From positions 247,575,307 through 247,639,306 of the forward strand of contig NC_073746.1 of assembly GCF_029784135.1 (NCBI RefSeq): DNA of 64,000 nucleotides. Reading direction: 5' to 3'. This DNA comes from Toxorhynchites rutilus septentrionalis (Eukaryota; Arthropoda; Insecta; Diptera; Culicidae). How positions within the stretch are numbered: the first letter of the stretch is position 1; the number at the start of each line of letters is the position of its first letter. Positions 1-12,211 of the stretch are shown piece after piece. The translations under genes were made by a program, and so were the position numbers. The notes below the pieces were generated by a model that was not told the DNA's origin, searched no databases, and saw only the letters and a program-made list of their open reading frames with translations.

Positions 1-2851
1 CATGGTCAGTTATTCAATTTTTGAATTGTTTATACTTCCTTTTCATGCATTATATTTGTTCATTCCTTAGTATTGCTGCTTTTAACTTTTCTGTTTATAA
101 AGATTGGTCAAATGATAATTGCATTTGAAAAGGATCAGTTTCAGCCTAAATATGAGAACAGGTTTTGTAAAAAAGACCCAAACTGAAAACAAGATATGGA
201 ACCCCATCAAAACTACAGCATAATATTCATAACCATTGTTCAAAGGCCCATTAACTCCGATTTTCGTTTCTTCAAATTATTATCAAAGTTTCCAATCATC
301 ACACCGATGACTGTAACAATGAAGTGACAACTAGCGATAATACGCTGATGATTGATAGTATCAAGGGTCAAACGCATGCATCCATCAAGTGGCATGCCAT
401 CACAAAAAAGCATCTTCTCCCCGAGAAGGCTACACAAATTTGACAACGACCAATTCGCCTCTATGGGTCCGATCAGCTACTTCTCCTCGGACTCCATTGT
501 TGGCCTCCACCGCATACGATACGCAGTGATCGGAAGATTAATGATGCCACCATACGCCACAAAAGCAGCTCATACATTTGGATGCCGGCTCTAATAGGTT
601 TGTGTACCGACCGCCGTAATCAATAGGTCTCAACAAAGGGGACACGACCGTAATGGCTGATAGAGAAACTAAACCTATTGAACTGTTATGAGGTCTGGTG
701 GAATTAATGGAATCCAAAAAGATCGACGAATCTCGTTTCCACCTGTTGCCTTCGGTCATAGATTATAACGAAACGTTGGACGTTGAAGTCTGATAGTGAA
801 ATAGTTCAGCGGAGTCAGAAACACAAAAAAATGAACACGTTCGTATTTTGAAGCAAAGATCACCTTGAGAAATTGGCGAGAAGAGTGGTTTGGTTTTGCA
901 TGCATTGCGAGTATCTACTATCAACCCGATCGAGTGGGCCGTATTGGTTCCGACGAATTTAACTCATATGTACCCTCGCGGGAGGAACGAGAAGGTTGCC
1001 AAAAGTAGCCAGGCAGTAGGACTCTACCGCGTGCCAGACGGGCTGCCCACACAAAAGTCTGAGGACTGGATTTTTTTCTCATTTATCTCGGGACGCTCAG
1101 AGTGGATAGTTGTTTTTCCGCAATATCACAGATATTCTCGCAGAAGGACAACCCTAGTCTGTTCCCGCATGCAGACGCTTTTGCAGGGCCATGAAATATT
1201 TGCGCGGTGTCGATTGCGACGACACATTCTTTGCGTGAGAGTGAGCGCCATGAGTCGTGTACTTTTTCAACATTTTTCGGCGAAAGGGCGAAACGAGTCG
1301 AGTCCCTATCCTTGTCCGGACTAAAAGCAAAAGAGCGTTCATTTTTTGATGTGCCAGCCAGGTTGATCGCATCGAAAGTGACTTTTCTTGTGATAAGTCA
1401 GCAATTTTTCTTCCCCCGGATATCCGCCGCTATCACGCGGAGGTTTGCTTCGTATACACGAAGTGTACGAAGGCTACTCGGGGTAACACTTCGAAACATG
1501 GCACGTTATCACCGGCTTCTTGTGGCGTGGTCAAGGAACAGGGAGAAGTGTGTTGTGGGTTTGTTGGTGGGTTGAAAAGAGGAAAAATATAATATTTCCA
1601 GATGATGAAAGAAACCATTGATTCTTTATTTCTATGGCTGAAGTGACGGATTGAATCCGTTCATAAATCGAAACCCTTTGCCACCTATTCATATTTCTTT
1701 TACCCAAAGTCATGGTAGACAAATGACAAATGGGTTAATTCTTCAAACAAACAGAAACGATTTGGGCCCATTTGGCTTGATGACACCCCATTCCCAGGAC
1801 GAGGTCGCTAATTGAGCTCAGCGACACTCTAATTTGTCTCTTTGTTTCCATTACATTGTTTACACGCGATTAACAGGTTCCGAGTAATTTGTTCCGCCAG
1901 CAGTTGTTTGTTTTTGTCGACACTAACAGTCGAAACGAAGAATGCCCAAAATGTGCAACACAGGCGGAGACATAAAACGACGCGACATCCGTCAAGCGTT
2001 GGCGCAAATTGATGTCAGCTTCGGATACGAGAGAAAAAAAAATCCAATGCGGACAACGGAGGAGAAGTTGAACTGGTGGTCACATTGGATATTCTGACCT
2101 GGCATATGTTGTCTCGGAACTGACGGGGAACTGTCTTATTATTCATTCGAAATTGATTTGTAGTGTTAAATTTGTTGTGGATCGATTGGAAGTTGGGCGT
2201 AGCGAAAGGACGATACATTTTTATGCACTGCGAATATACGTGTTGTACCACTTCGTTCGTGTTTTCTTATTTAATTTGACGAATCGAAATCAACATTTCA
2301 GTTCATATGATTCTGATTCATTCGACACCTTGTGCTCGATCGCTTCACTGCAAGTGCTGCGATCTTGATCGGTGTCAAGAAAGTGCATTTGATTTACCAA
2401 TCATTCTCCGTTCGCACATTACCATGGCTGCAACTACCGATCAGATGGAGTTTTGCTGAGGGCAGTTGGTTGGTGGGGTAAAACGGAGATCATTTTCACA
2501 CTTCCAACCAAGGCCGTCGATTGACTAGTTCCAGTTGTCCGCACAAACTGATAGCTAATTGTAATGGGTTGGAGCACAGAAAGCGCAAAACTGCTTTTAA
2601 GTAGGTTTAATTTGCACCTCTTCGCGCGTGTTATCGGAGTCCCCGTTGTTGTTGTTGTGCTACAATAGTTCATATACGGATTGTGATGATGAAGACTGGG
2701 CTGAATTGAGACGGGTTGTGATCGAGATAGAACATTGACCGATGAATGATACGACTATTTAAGTTAAGGAAGGGTAATAATATGATGTACCTACAATACA
2801 TTGTTAACGGTATGCAACATTTTATCGAAGCTCGATTAAGGAAACTAATAC
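1..2851. other. No recognisable gene
   Basis: I see no open frame here that resembles a known protein and no terminal inverted repeats. The longer frames (up to about 144 codons near 890-1324) start at non-ATG codons and have no domain-like composition. The stretch is of mixed complexity and may be ordinary intergenic or intronic DNA. A short ATG in a good context lies near 2424 but stops after 11 codons. Confidence 0.5.
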
Positions 2852-2974
2852 TTAACACTTTGCCGTCCGGCTACACCACAGTGGTTACGTGCGCATAGTA
2901 TCGCTCAGTGGCTGGCGACAGCACTTTAGTATCGTTTGGTCTTTTGTTTAGGTAACAATAACTTACATACTTAA

Positions 2975-3430
2975 GCTTACAACAAGTTTTATGTGGTAGT
3001 TTTGTTCTTTATTGCAAAACATCAGACCCGTATTTCTATTTTTTGTTATTAGGGTGACCATTTCCATTTTAGGGCTGTCTGGAAAATCAATTTGTTCCTT
3101 TTTTTTTTTCCAAAACCGACGAATAAAATCAATAATTACGAAACTGAAATCCTTTTTTTTTTGCAGGTTCATTATTTTTCAATAAAATCTTAGCTCTTTG
3201 CCTTCAATTTGATATGTCGATCATTTAATCGGTTCAGTGGTTCAAAATTGATGATTTTTTGAAAAAAAATCAGTTTTGGAAGAAAGAGGAAAATATCGGT
3301 TTTTTGGACCACCCTAAAATGGAAATGGGCATTCTACGGAAAAATAAAAAAAATACGAGCCTAATGTTTTACGATGCAGAACAAAATGACCACTTTTGAC
3401 GAAAATCTGAGAACCACTATATCGGTGTGG
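2975..3430. repeat. Imperfect inverted repeat (long hairpin), copy of a dispersed repeat
   Basis: About 100 bp at 2990-3095, read in reverse complement, match 3300-3410. Shared landmarks are a 'ccctaaaatggaaatgg' block, 'aaatacg(g/a)g(t/c)ct' and 'aacaaaa(c/t)(t/g)accac'. The arms are separated by about 200 bp. The forward arm is also homologous to 52150-52385, so this is a dispersed family whose copy here is arranged head to head. Confidence 0.6.
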
Positions 3431-3675
3431 CATGGAATTATAAAACAAAATAATTTTTAGACACAATTCTCGTTCAAGATTCTTCAATTACTTGCAAATA
3501 CAAATCGGACTCGATTATCCGGATTATTGATTTGGTTTTCCAGTCCGGATAAACGAATGCTCCGGATAATCGAATCATAAACAAACGAATTTTCTCTCGG
3601 TAAACGTAAAATAATTATGATTTGCACTTATCTATTAAACGGTTTTACCTAGGTTAACCCGTTTGTATGTTTAAG

Positions 3676-4568
3676 ACTTTGTAATTTTGTAACTTTGTAA
3701 CTTTGTAACTTGGTAACTTGGTAACTTTGTAACTTTGTAACTTTGTAACTTTGTAACTTTGTAACTTTGTAACTTTGTAACTTTGTAACTTTGTAACTTT
3801 GTAACTTTGTAACTTTGTAACTTTGTAACTTTGTAACTTTGTAACACTTTGTAACAAACTTTGTAACTTTGTAACTTTGTAACTTTGTAACTTTGTAACT
3901 TTGTAACTTTGTAACTTTGTAACTTTGTAACTTTGTAACTTTGTAACTTTGTAACTTTGTAACTTTGTAACTTTGTAACTTTGTAACTTTGTAACTTTGT
4001 AACTTTGTAACTTTGTAACTTTGTAACTTTGTAACTTTGTAACTTTGTAACTTTGTAACTTTGTAACTTTGTAACTTTGTAACTTTGTAACTTTGTAACT
4101 TTGTAACTTTGTAACTTTGTAACTTTGTAACTTTGTAACTTTGTAACTTTGTAACTTTGTAACTTTGTAACTTTGTAACTTTGTAACTTTGTAACTTTGT
4201 AACTTTGTAACTTTGTAACTTTGTAACTTTGTAACTTTGTAACTTTGTAACTTTGTAACTTTGTAACTTTGTAACTTTGTAACTTTGTAACTTTGTAACT
4301 TTGTAACTTTGTAACTTTGTAACTTTGTAACTTTGTAACTTTGTAACTTTGTAACTTTGTAACTTTGTAACTTTGTAACTTTGTAACTTTGTAACTTTGT
4401 AACTTTGTAACTTTGTAACTTTGTAACTTTGTAACTTTGTAACTTTGTAACTTTGTAACTTTGTAAATTTGTAACTTTGTAACTTTGTAACTTTGTAAAT
4501 TTGTAACTTTGTAACTTTGTAACTTTGTAACTTTGTAGCTTTATAATTCTGTAACTTTGTAACTTTGT
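3676..4568. repeat. 8-bp minisatellite (ACTTTGTA)n, about 110 copies
   Basis: This is a head-to-tail array of ACTTTGTA over about 893 bp. There are only a few variants: ACTTGGTA near the start, AATTTGTA near the right end, and one interruption with extra bases around 3843-3860. Because 8 is not a multiple of 3, all three frames of a strand read the same codons. The minus strand is open in every frame (repeating Thr-Lys-Leu-Gln-Ser-Tyr-Lys-Val) and the plus strand has TAA in every frame. The 335- and 372-codon minus-strand frames are therefore artefacts of the array. Confidence 0.97.
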
Positions 4569-5046
4569 CTGTAGCGCTGGACAACATTGATAGAAATTTA
4601 ACCCCCTTCCTGTTGACCGATCGATCTGAAATTTGCAACATATCTTTATCTCTGATGTCATTATAAATCTGTGTATTGGCGAATTTCATGCTAACTCGTC
4701 TTAGAAGTTGGCAGCGTAGTGAAACGTTGTGGGTGTAAAGACATGGATCATTTAAGCAACTTTGCATACTTGAAATATTCCAAAAAGAATTAGACTACTT
4801 TTTGGAAAAAGCCAAAATTGTTTTCTCTCAATTTTTTTACAAAAATTTATAACTAAAAACTATAATACCTACAAAATTCTTGTCAAAGGATGAAATGTAG
4901 GAAATTGCTTAAATTACAAAAAAAAAACATTTACAAAAACATACCAAAAAGTTTTTGGAACAAAATTTCGCTGAAAAAAAGTTATTTTAATAATTAAAAT
5001 TCATTTTTCTCAAAAATGTATTTTTCAAAAATTCCAAAAATATATA

Positions 5047-5929
5047 CAGGTCGGACTCGATTATATACAGACTTGATTATTAACATACTCGATTATATGT
5101 GATTCGATTATATACAATTTTGGACTCGATTGGACTCTATATGTAGTTTGGAAAAAAATATTTTTGTTTATATTTTAAATATGACTTATCAAAAGAAAAA
5201 ATGTAATATTTCAACATTAAGGTGTTATTTAAGTGGCTATTACATGTACAGTGGGGTAAAAATCGTCATTTTTGAAGATTTTGCTTGAATTTTCACCAGG
5301 AATTGTTTATATCGATATTGCAGCCAAGTTAAGAATGATTGAAGTTGGGTGGCAAAGAACAAATTGTTGAGCGGTTAGAGAACTTTAATTTAATTGATAG
5401 AAACAATCTGGTTTGATATAAATTTTCAGGATGAAATCAATAATAACACATTAAAATTTTTATCTTTTTTACTTCCAAAAGGTTATTAAAATCCACTAAT
5501 TTAGATGTTCAACTACATTATCCTGTACTAAATTATCTCATCTTTCAAATGAAAGCAACAGAATCGTCTTCCTTAATGAACTTTTTAATGTAGAGCAAGT
5601 TTGGGGCAACAGAGTCCGAAACAAATAAAAAGTTCTATAACTCTTTGATTGTTGAAATTCGACAATAGGCGTAGAAGGATTTTTTCATCAAATATGATCG
5701 TCTATCACCTCCTGAGAGAATCTAAAAAAAATATTTTTTTCATGTGAGAAAGGTGTTTTCTGATTTTAAGGGGATGAATCAAAAATCAAATTCCTCTTTT
5801 ATATTCAAAAAACGAAAAAACATGCAAAAAAAAATGATTAAAAAACTTTGTTTTCACTTGATTATGTACAGGATTCGATTATATACAGTGAAAAGAAATC
5901 AGAAACTGTATATAATCGAGTCCGCCCTG
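5047..5929. mobile_element. TIR element, 'CGGACTCGATTATATACAG' family, long copy
   Basis: The left end CAGGTCGGACTCGATTATAT and the reverse complement of the right end CAGGGCGGACTCGATTATAT are nearly identical, with TA before the left end. The interior is AT-rich with further copies of the 'actcgattatata' motif near the left end. No transposase is present. It is nested inside the 3499-6295 element. Related ends occur at 6744-7204, 23508-23583, about 52390-52436 and 60975. Confidence 0.7.
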
Positions 5930-6743
5930 TGTATGAATAGCCCTTAATATTTCCAACAAGTCGTTCATACATCCGACGATGGGCACTTTTACAGGGAAAA
6001 AGTTTTTCTAACAACAATTTTTTTTATGTTTTGACTAATTATTCATAAATAACTGTGTTCCACTAGTAAATCACTTTTATTTGATATTCATATTGTTGGG
6101 ATTCTGAGAAAATATGTAATCCGCCATTTTGTAGTGGCCGCCATCTTGGATTTACGTTTTTCATGAATAACTATCTTCTGCTAGCCCTTGCATTTTATAC
6201 CCATATTGATCATTGATTATGGAATAATTATACAAATTATCAAAAATAAGAAAAATCAAAAATAAAATACTCCGGATAATAGAGTCCGATCTGTAACATG
6301 TTTCTACATGTTTCTTACTACATGTTTGATACGGAAAATATAGTAAAATGAAGACAGCTAAAATCGAATTATAACTTTCTCGAGTTTTGCGCTTACCAAT
6401 TCATTTGAGGATTCATTTTTATTTATATAGTTAGACGATATAGGAGTGCTTTTTATCACCTGAAAATCCATTTCCATTTTCGAACAAAGATCAATTTCGT
6501 TAGCGCAAACATCAAATGGACTAAAAACGCTTTTCAAAATGTTATTGTAGATCATTTGAGAATAAAACTTTCCTATTTTCCTTCAGAATTTTCCGAAAAT
6601 TTTCAATTGTCATGTTTAGTTGTTGATAATACATTAAATATAAAATATGTGTAATATTTTTATGAGACCCTTCTAATTCTTCCAGAAGAGGGAGGGGTTT
6701 CAAACCATCATAGAAGCATTTCTTGTACTGTTAAATCCTCATG

Positions 6744-7204
6744 CAGCTCGGACTCGATTATATACAGATTCGATTATATATAATTTTGGACTCGATTATA
6801 TACAGTTTGAAAACAAAAATTTATGTTTCAAATATGACTTGAAAATATAACCTTTCAACGCCAGAAACAATCAAGTTTAATGTGAATTTTTAGGATTAAA
6901 TGAATAATAACACATTAAAAATTACAAACTTTTATGTTTTTCACTTCCAAAATGTTATTGAAATCCACTAATTTAGAAGATTTTTTTCATCAATATGATC
7001 GTCTATCACCTGAGAGATTCAGGTTTTATTTTTTTTCCATGTGAGAAATGTGTTTTCTGACTCTAAGCGGATGAATCAAAAATTAAATTCTTCTTCCATA
7101 TTAAAAAAAAATATGTGCATAAAAATAAATTTAAAAAACTTTTTTTGACTCGATTATATACAGTGAAAAGAAATCGAAGACTGTGTATAGTCGAGTCCGC
7201 GCTA
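6744..7204. mobile_element. TIR element, same family as 5047-5929, internally shorter copy
   Basis: It begins CAGCTCGGACTCGATTATAT and ends with the complementary motif (reverse complement AGCGCGGACTCGACTATACA). Internal blocks correspond to the longer copy, for example 'catgtgagaaa.gtgttttctgac/tt' and 'cagtgaaaagaaatc', but about 400 bp are missing. This is the pattern of an internal deletion derivative. Confidence 0.65.
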
Positions 7205-7444
7205 TAGTGGGGAGAATATGGACAAGTTTGTAATATTCACTTATGTATATCTTCAAATTGTTATGAAAGTATGAAAACAGGATTGAGAAAGTATGAGAAC
7301 TAACGATTAGATTAATAATACTTAACCATTTATAATTTCTCGATAATGTCAAGAACAGCTAGCGACAAACCAAGTAATCCGAATTAGAGCTGCCGGCGCC
7401 AAGCGAATAAATTTTTACAAAACGTGCGGATGGCAAAGTGTTAA

Positions 7445-10310
7445 TAGAATTGTTCAAGATGCTCTCGTTGACCTCATTTTCTAAAATGTACCCGAGGGAG
7501 ATGAATTCTAATTCATAACTGTTTATTACAATATTCATTCTCGACTTCATCAGAAATCGAATTTGCGGAATTTATTCACAGTACCGTTATATCAGGTAAA
7601 ATATTAGTTATCTGAAGCCAGCTATCAATACGCTCTACTTCGAGAAAACAGGCGGTGGTCTTCAAGTATTGGCTATTTTCTATAGTTTGGGTCAATCAAC
7701 CCATGCCAACAATATCTTCGAAGTGAACTGTTATTGTTCTCTAATAAAATAAACTTCTATAATTAGGGCAGGCTATATCTACCCTAAGACAAGACGTGAC
7801 AACTGACTTCTTACTCTTACTCTTCGACCAAGTGCAAGCAACGGGGATGCTGAACTACTCGAGATGTCAAGTTTACAAATGAGATAAAGTTTCTGAATAA
7901 TATTTTTTCACGTCCCTATGATATGTTTTGGTATCAGATGAATAATTACATCTGGATGATGTGAAGCAAAATTGTTGCGTATTTCACAGCAAGTTGTATT
8001 TTTCTGTTAATCTTAGTATGAAAACTAGTGTGAGAGTACAAACCATCAGTACATTATGTAGAAGTTTATTTTCAAATATTATTGGCATCCCTTCAAAATT
8101 GACCAATCAGCAGCTGGTCCTAAAACTGGTCCAAAATCGACCCCCTATTGTCTGGTCTTGTCTTAGTAGCTACCTACATCGATCGATTACCTATTACAGT
8201 ACCCGTTCGATTTTTACACGGAAGTACCGTTCTGAATCTTATTTCGGACAATATCATATTTCGGACACTTTGTTCTAATATCTTAAAATGCTTAATGCAC
8301 TGATGATATAACTATAAAATTAATATCACAACTGTTTCTTTTCAGTAATCCTTTGGTTTCACTATCATTTCATATGAGAACTATGAGAATATTTTATATA
8401 ATGTTTTATTTTATATGAGAATTATAACATAATCAGCAAAAATCGGACAACACTACTCATTATCGTTTGTGTTTGACGTTTGCTTAGCGTGATCACGTAG
8501 AATTTACCCGTTCATAAAAAATATTAAATTTCTCCCGTGTTTCATTAGTTCTCATCATCGTTAACAATTTACTGTGATTGCTTCGTAAGTGTTTCGCAGT
8601 TGATTATAAACCTGTAATTCTTGAATCAGTTTTTTTTTTGCGTAGCCCGAGCGGCTCAAACGAAGAGTCATTATGGAACTTACGATCGTCAGCTGAATCG
8701 AGAAGTGTTGAGCCAAATAATGAAATACGGAGTCGTTCTTATCGAGTAATCAACAAACAGGACGTTGGAGAAGTTTCTAGTAACCAAAACCGTCAGAAGT
8801 TTATGAATTGGCAGTGTATTGGAAACTGTGGAGTGAAAACCAAGGGTTTGTAACAAGACGATGGATTTGAAGTTGTACCAAGCAGTGCTGAAAAAATCGT
8901 CTTCGCTAAGCTCAAATGCATAGATTTTTTGGGCTAGGTTACATCGAGAACCTATATATTCCAAACGAAAATCAAAATGACCGATCTAGACAACCAGAGG
9001 ATATAAGCAAATGAACTTTTGTTCTTCAATGTGTTTTGAAGTTTATTTTTCCACCCAGTGTCATTTTCGTCTTTATTATTGAAGACGTTGGAATTGAATT
9101 TCATTTTAGCCAAATGAATATCAGCTGTTCCCTATGTCGCAAATCACTTGACGGTAGCTACAACTACTCGTAGCATCCGTTCTGCATATGTCGGTATTAC
9201 CATCTCGCCAAATAAAATCCTGCGCGATTTCTAGCAATTTCCAACCTGACTATTTTTTTATTTTATTTTGACTCAAATTCACTGCCAGAACGAATATCGT
9301 TTCTAATGTGATAAATATCAATTTGTTGCTTTTGATATTCAAAGTATAAATAACAGCGAAGTTATGAACCCCACTCTATGCCGCATTCATTCATTATAGC
9401 AAATTTGTTCATGCATCAGCGATATGAACCAAATGAACTCGTTTGTTATTGTCATAAATATAATGAGGACAATGTGTTTCAAGCAGAAAAAAAGTCATTT
9501 ACACTGAAACAAAATCATATTCGTTACTTGTGAATATTTGTTGATATTCTAAGACACTGATACAAAAAATAATGCCTCTGAAAACGCATGATGTCGTTCA
9601 TGAAAGCACTCAGAGGTTCTATGAATGTGAATTTTCCGCAAACATGTTTTGAAAGGTTTTTAGGTAATAATTTGTTATAATCTGTATAAATCATTTCCCA
9701 CAAGAAGCGTTCCATATCACCTTTGGCTTCGCACTGGTTATTTACATTAATTTTGGCGAACAGTTTTGTCTGGATCCAATCGTAGAACTGTTGATTAATT
9801 GATTTTCAAATCGACCCTTGAAAATTAACTTTTACTATAAAATTCCTAGTACTTCTACCAAAACTCGCCATTATAATATTAGATTATTTTCAGACACAAT
9901 TCTCGTTCAAGACTTTTCAACCACTTGCGAATAACTTGTTTCTCCGTTACATGGAATAAATGTTTGTTACAGAAAATATGTTAGAATAGAGACAGCCCTA
10001 AATCGGACAATTCATTCCTCGAGTTTTGTTCTTATCAACATATTCGGCGATCCATCCACCGGTGATTTATCCAAACTAATGCCAAGCCAAACGTATAAGA
10101 TCGTTTCCTTCGTAGCCCTCCGAGTTCCAGTTCCTGCTGCTACAGACCAGTTCCGCTCATTAGATGGCGGCCCTTCCGATCCAGTTCCAGTTGCTACATC
10201 CGTGATGACATCCATCTGCAGCACCGCTATTGCAGTAGCGGCCCTCCTAGTTCTAAATACCACAAGGGTGGTGGCTATTCGTGTCCAGCTTCTATCAATT
10301 AGGTGACGGT
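7445..10310. other. No recognisable gene; one dispersed repeat inside
   Basis: No protein-like frame, RNA gene or paired element ends recognised. Frames up to about 105 codons exist (7961-8278, 8578-8853) but start at non-ATG codons or have no recognisable composition. A dispersed repeat at 8968-9124 is listed separately. Confidence 0.5.
8968..9124 (+). repeat. Dispersed repeat, inverted partner at 27836-27996
   Basis: About 155 bp match the reverse complement of 27836-27996. Landmarks are 'gcaaatgaacttttgttct', 'tttttcca(c/t)ccagtgt', 'attattgaagacg' and 'ttgaatttcatttt'. I cannot see the ends of the family or any coding content. Confidence 0.7.
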
Positions 10311-10583
10311 TCTCTTCTTGAATGGCGTTAACGTTCCCTGTGGAACTTTTGCCGCCTCAACGTCACTAGCGTCATTTATTTATACATAGCTGGATTTCTT
10401 AAGCCACATAACACGTCTTGAATGTATTCCGAGGGGCAAGCTCTAGAAATACGCGTGACCATAGTTAGTGCAAGTCGGAAGAAATTTTTTTGACGAAAAA
10501 TCCCCCGACCAGAACGGGAATCGAACCCGAACATCCGGCATGATAATATGAGACGCTAACCACTCGGTCACGAGTGCACATAA
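10311..10583 (-). mobile_element. tRNA-derived SINE
   Basis: Read on the minus strand, the head (10583-10505) has a tRNA-like A box (GTGACCGAGTGGTTAGCGTC) and a B box (GGGTTCGATTCCCG), followed by a body ending 'aacgccattcaagaagag'. A second copy on the plus strand at 33645-33922 shares head, body and 3' end, which defines a family of about 275 bp. Mosquito genomes carry tRNA-related SINEs of this kind (for example Feilai), but I cannot assign this one to a named family. Confidence 0.85.
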
Positions 10584-10998
10584 GGTGATGGTCCGTGAAT
10601 CATGAATCCAGCTACTAAAAAATATGGGAGTCTCTCTCTACAACAAGTTGGCTGTGTGTTACCAACAAGCTCCAACTAACATAAGGTAAATGATTTTGGT
10701 TTGTCCAGTCGAAAATACGATCATGGTTTGTCCACTGTTTTGAATGCTCTAATTCAGCACACCTTTGTCAAATCAGGTATTCGAATTTTTCAAAACGTAT
10801 AAATAAAATAGTCTTTTCCATAATTTACAGTAGTCTTATAGTATATTTTTAAGGATTCACATGTTTTAAGGGATGATAAAATACAATCAATAGAAATATT
10901 GATGTCAATGCGCCCCTCAATTGAGCTAACTTTTAATCAATTAACAGATGATTATTTGGCACATATTCAGACCTTTTCTGGATTATAACACTCACAAA

Positions 10999-12211
10999 CA
11001 GGGTGTCCAACTATAATTTTAAAAAATCATAATTTTAAAAAATCAGGAATAGTGAAAATAAAAATCAGGATAAATCAGGAATGCTCATAATTGGGTTGTC
11101 CGAAAAGTTAATGTCAATTTTTGGGAAAACAAGAACATAATTTTCAATCAAAGCATTATAATTTAATTTTATATCCATAGTTCTGTTTACAATCTTTTGC
11201 CATCTTTCACACAGCTTAAATATTCTGTCTTCTCAGAACATGTTTTCTTCCTCGTCGAAAACTGCTGCAAGCCATACATGTGAGAAACAGGAACCTTGGT
11301 AGTAGCTCATAATACAGAATCCATTCCAAATCCCACCAGAAACAGAGTATATCTTTCTTCGGGCGAATACCGGGTATGTAAAAGAACTAATAAGCATGGT
11401 ATAAATCCTCGCATAAGCGAAAGTGCTAGTGTTTGGCCTGACCTTTTGATCGTTTATATTTTTTCCGAAAAACCTACAGCATCACTACAGTCAATTGCAG
11501 AGAAATCAATATTCAAGTTTCCACTGGATTCATCGTCCATGCTTTGCAAGGAATTTTTACTCAACAAATGAGGAAAGCATATCAGAGGTGGAAGAATTGT
11601 TCATTTTTTTCCAATTTTTATGAAATTGAGTACGGTTATAGATTTATCTACCATAGTCCCATCATTAAAGTTTATTCTACATTGAATCAGACGAACAAAT
11701 TACATATAAAATCATTTTATATTTACTGCGGATTCAAAAAATTTCTCTCTAATTTTAATTTTACACTCTGAAACGTATTCCTACATTAATAACTCTGGGG
11801 ATACATCTACATACACATTATCTTCGATAAAGCAATGTTGTTCCTCAAATTTAATCGCGTTGTAATTTCATAAATTTGTCAGACAACCTGGTGTTATGAA
11901 ATTTTCTAGCACTGTTTTGAAAAACCACGAAACAATTGGGGGTAGGGATAAAAAAGATAAGTTCAGCTTTGCGTCTAGAGAATTAAACTTAATATTAAAT
12001 ATATACAAGTGTGAACCGGAGAACTACCATGACAGAAAACATAGGGATGAAAAGCAGTACATTTATTACGAATAATGTAAAGAGTACAAAAATCAGGAAA
12101 AATAAGGATCATTTCAGAAAAATTAGGATAAATTGAGTGTTCGTCAGGATATCAGGGAGCGTGCTAAAAAGTCTGAGATATCCTGAAAAATCAGGAAGGT
12201 TGGCATATCTG
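10999..12211. mobile_element. hAT-like element with 8-bp target duplication, copy 1
   Basis: It begins CAGGGTGTCCAAC and ends GTTGGCATATCTG, an imperfect TIR. It is flanked by the same 8 bp, CTCACAAA, at 10991-10998 and 12212-12219, the duplication length of hAT elements. Near both ends are repeated 'aaaatcagga' motifs. It contains a mariner relic beginning near 11092 and no intact transposase of its own. Confidence 0.75.
11092..11345 (-). pseudogene. Mariner transposase relic (C-terminal part) with one TIR
   Basis: On the minus strand the bases 11341-11294 translate to WWDLEWILYYELLP, which matches the WWD...YYELLP catalytic block of mariner transposases. A later frame gives CERWQK (about 11214-11198), like the C-terminal RW motif of the family. 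The terminus 'attgggttgtccgaaaagtt' (11092 onward) resembles a mariner inverted repeat. Frame changes between the blocks show it is dead. The rest of the transposase and the opposite end are not recognisable. Confidence 0.7.

Larger units (their letters stand above)
3499..6295. mobile_element. TA-flanked Tc1/mariner- or pogo-type non-autonomous element
   Basis: The left end CAAATCGGACTCGATTATCC (from 3501) matches the reverse complement of the right end (to 6293, CAGATCGGACTCTATTATCC) with two mismatches. TA dinucleotides flank both ends (3499-3500 and 6294-6295), the target duplication of the Tc1/mariner/pogo superfamily. No transposase is seen. The element carries the 8-bp tandem array and a nested TIR element (5047-5929). 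Confidence 0.65.
2852..7444. mobile_element. TTAA-flanked DNA element with matching ends, filled with nested elements
   Basis: The left end reads TTAACACTTTGCCGTCCG (2852-2869). The reverse complement of the right end (7427-7444) reads TTAACACTTTGCCATCCG: 18 bp with one mismatch and TTAA outermost on both sides, as for piggyBac-superfamily elements. No transposase is visible between the ends, so this would be non-autonomous. Inside lie an inverted-repeat element, a TA-flanked element with an 8-bp array, and two related TIR elements, so most of the 4.6 kb is later insertion. The pairing of the two ends is inferred from sequence match alone. Confidence 0.55.

Noticed and set aside
240..760. Possible piggyBac-type transposase remnant on the minus strand
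   Set aside because: Some residues (for example in 240-446 and 538-759) vaguely recall it, but I could not place any conserved block in order.
3649..4767. 372- and 335-codon minus-strand frames
   Set aside because: They are translations of the 8-bp tandem array; all frames read the same peptide and the non-repeat ends have no protein-like features.
10505..10583. A genuine tRNA gene (A and B boxes present)
   Set aside because: The acceptor stem does not close, and the same head with an identical non-tRNA body occurs at 33645-33922, so it is a SINE.
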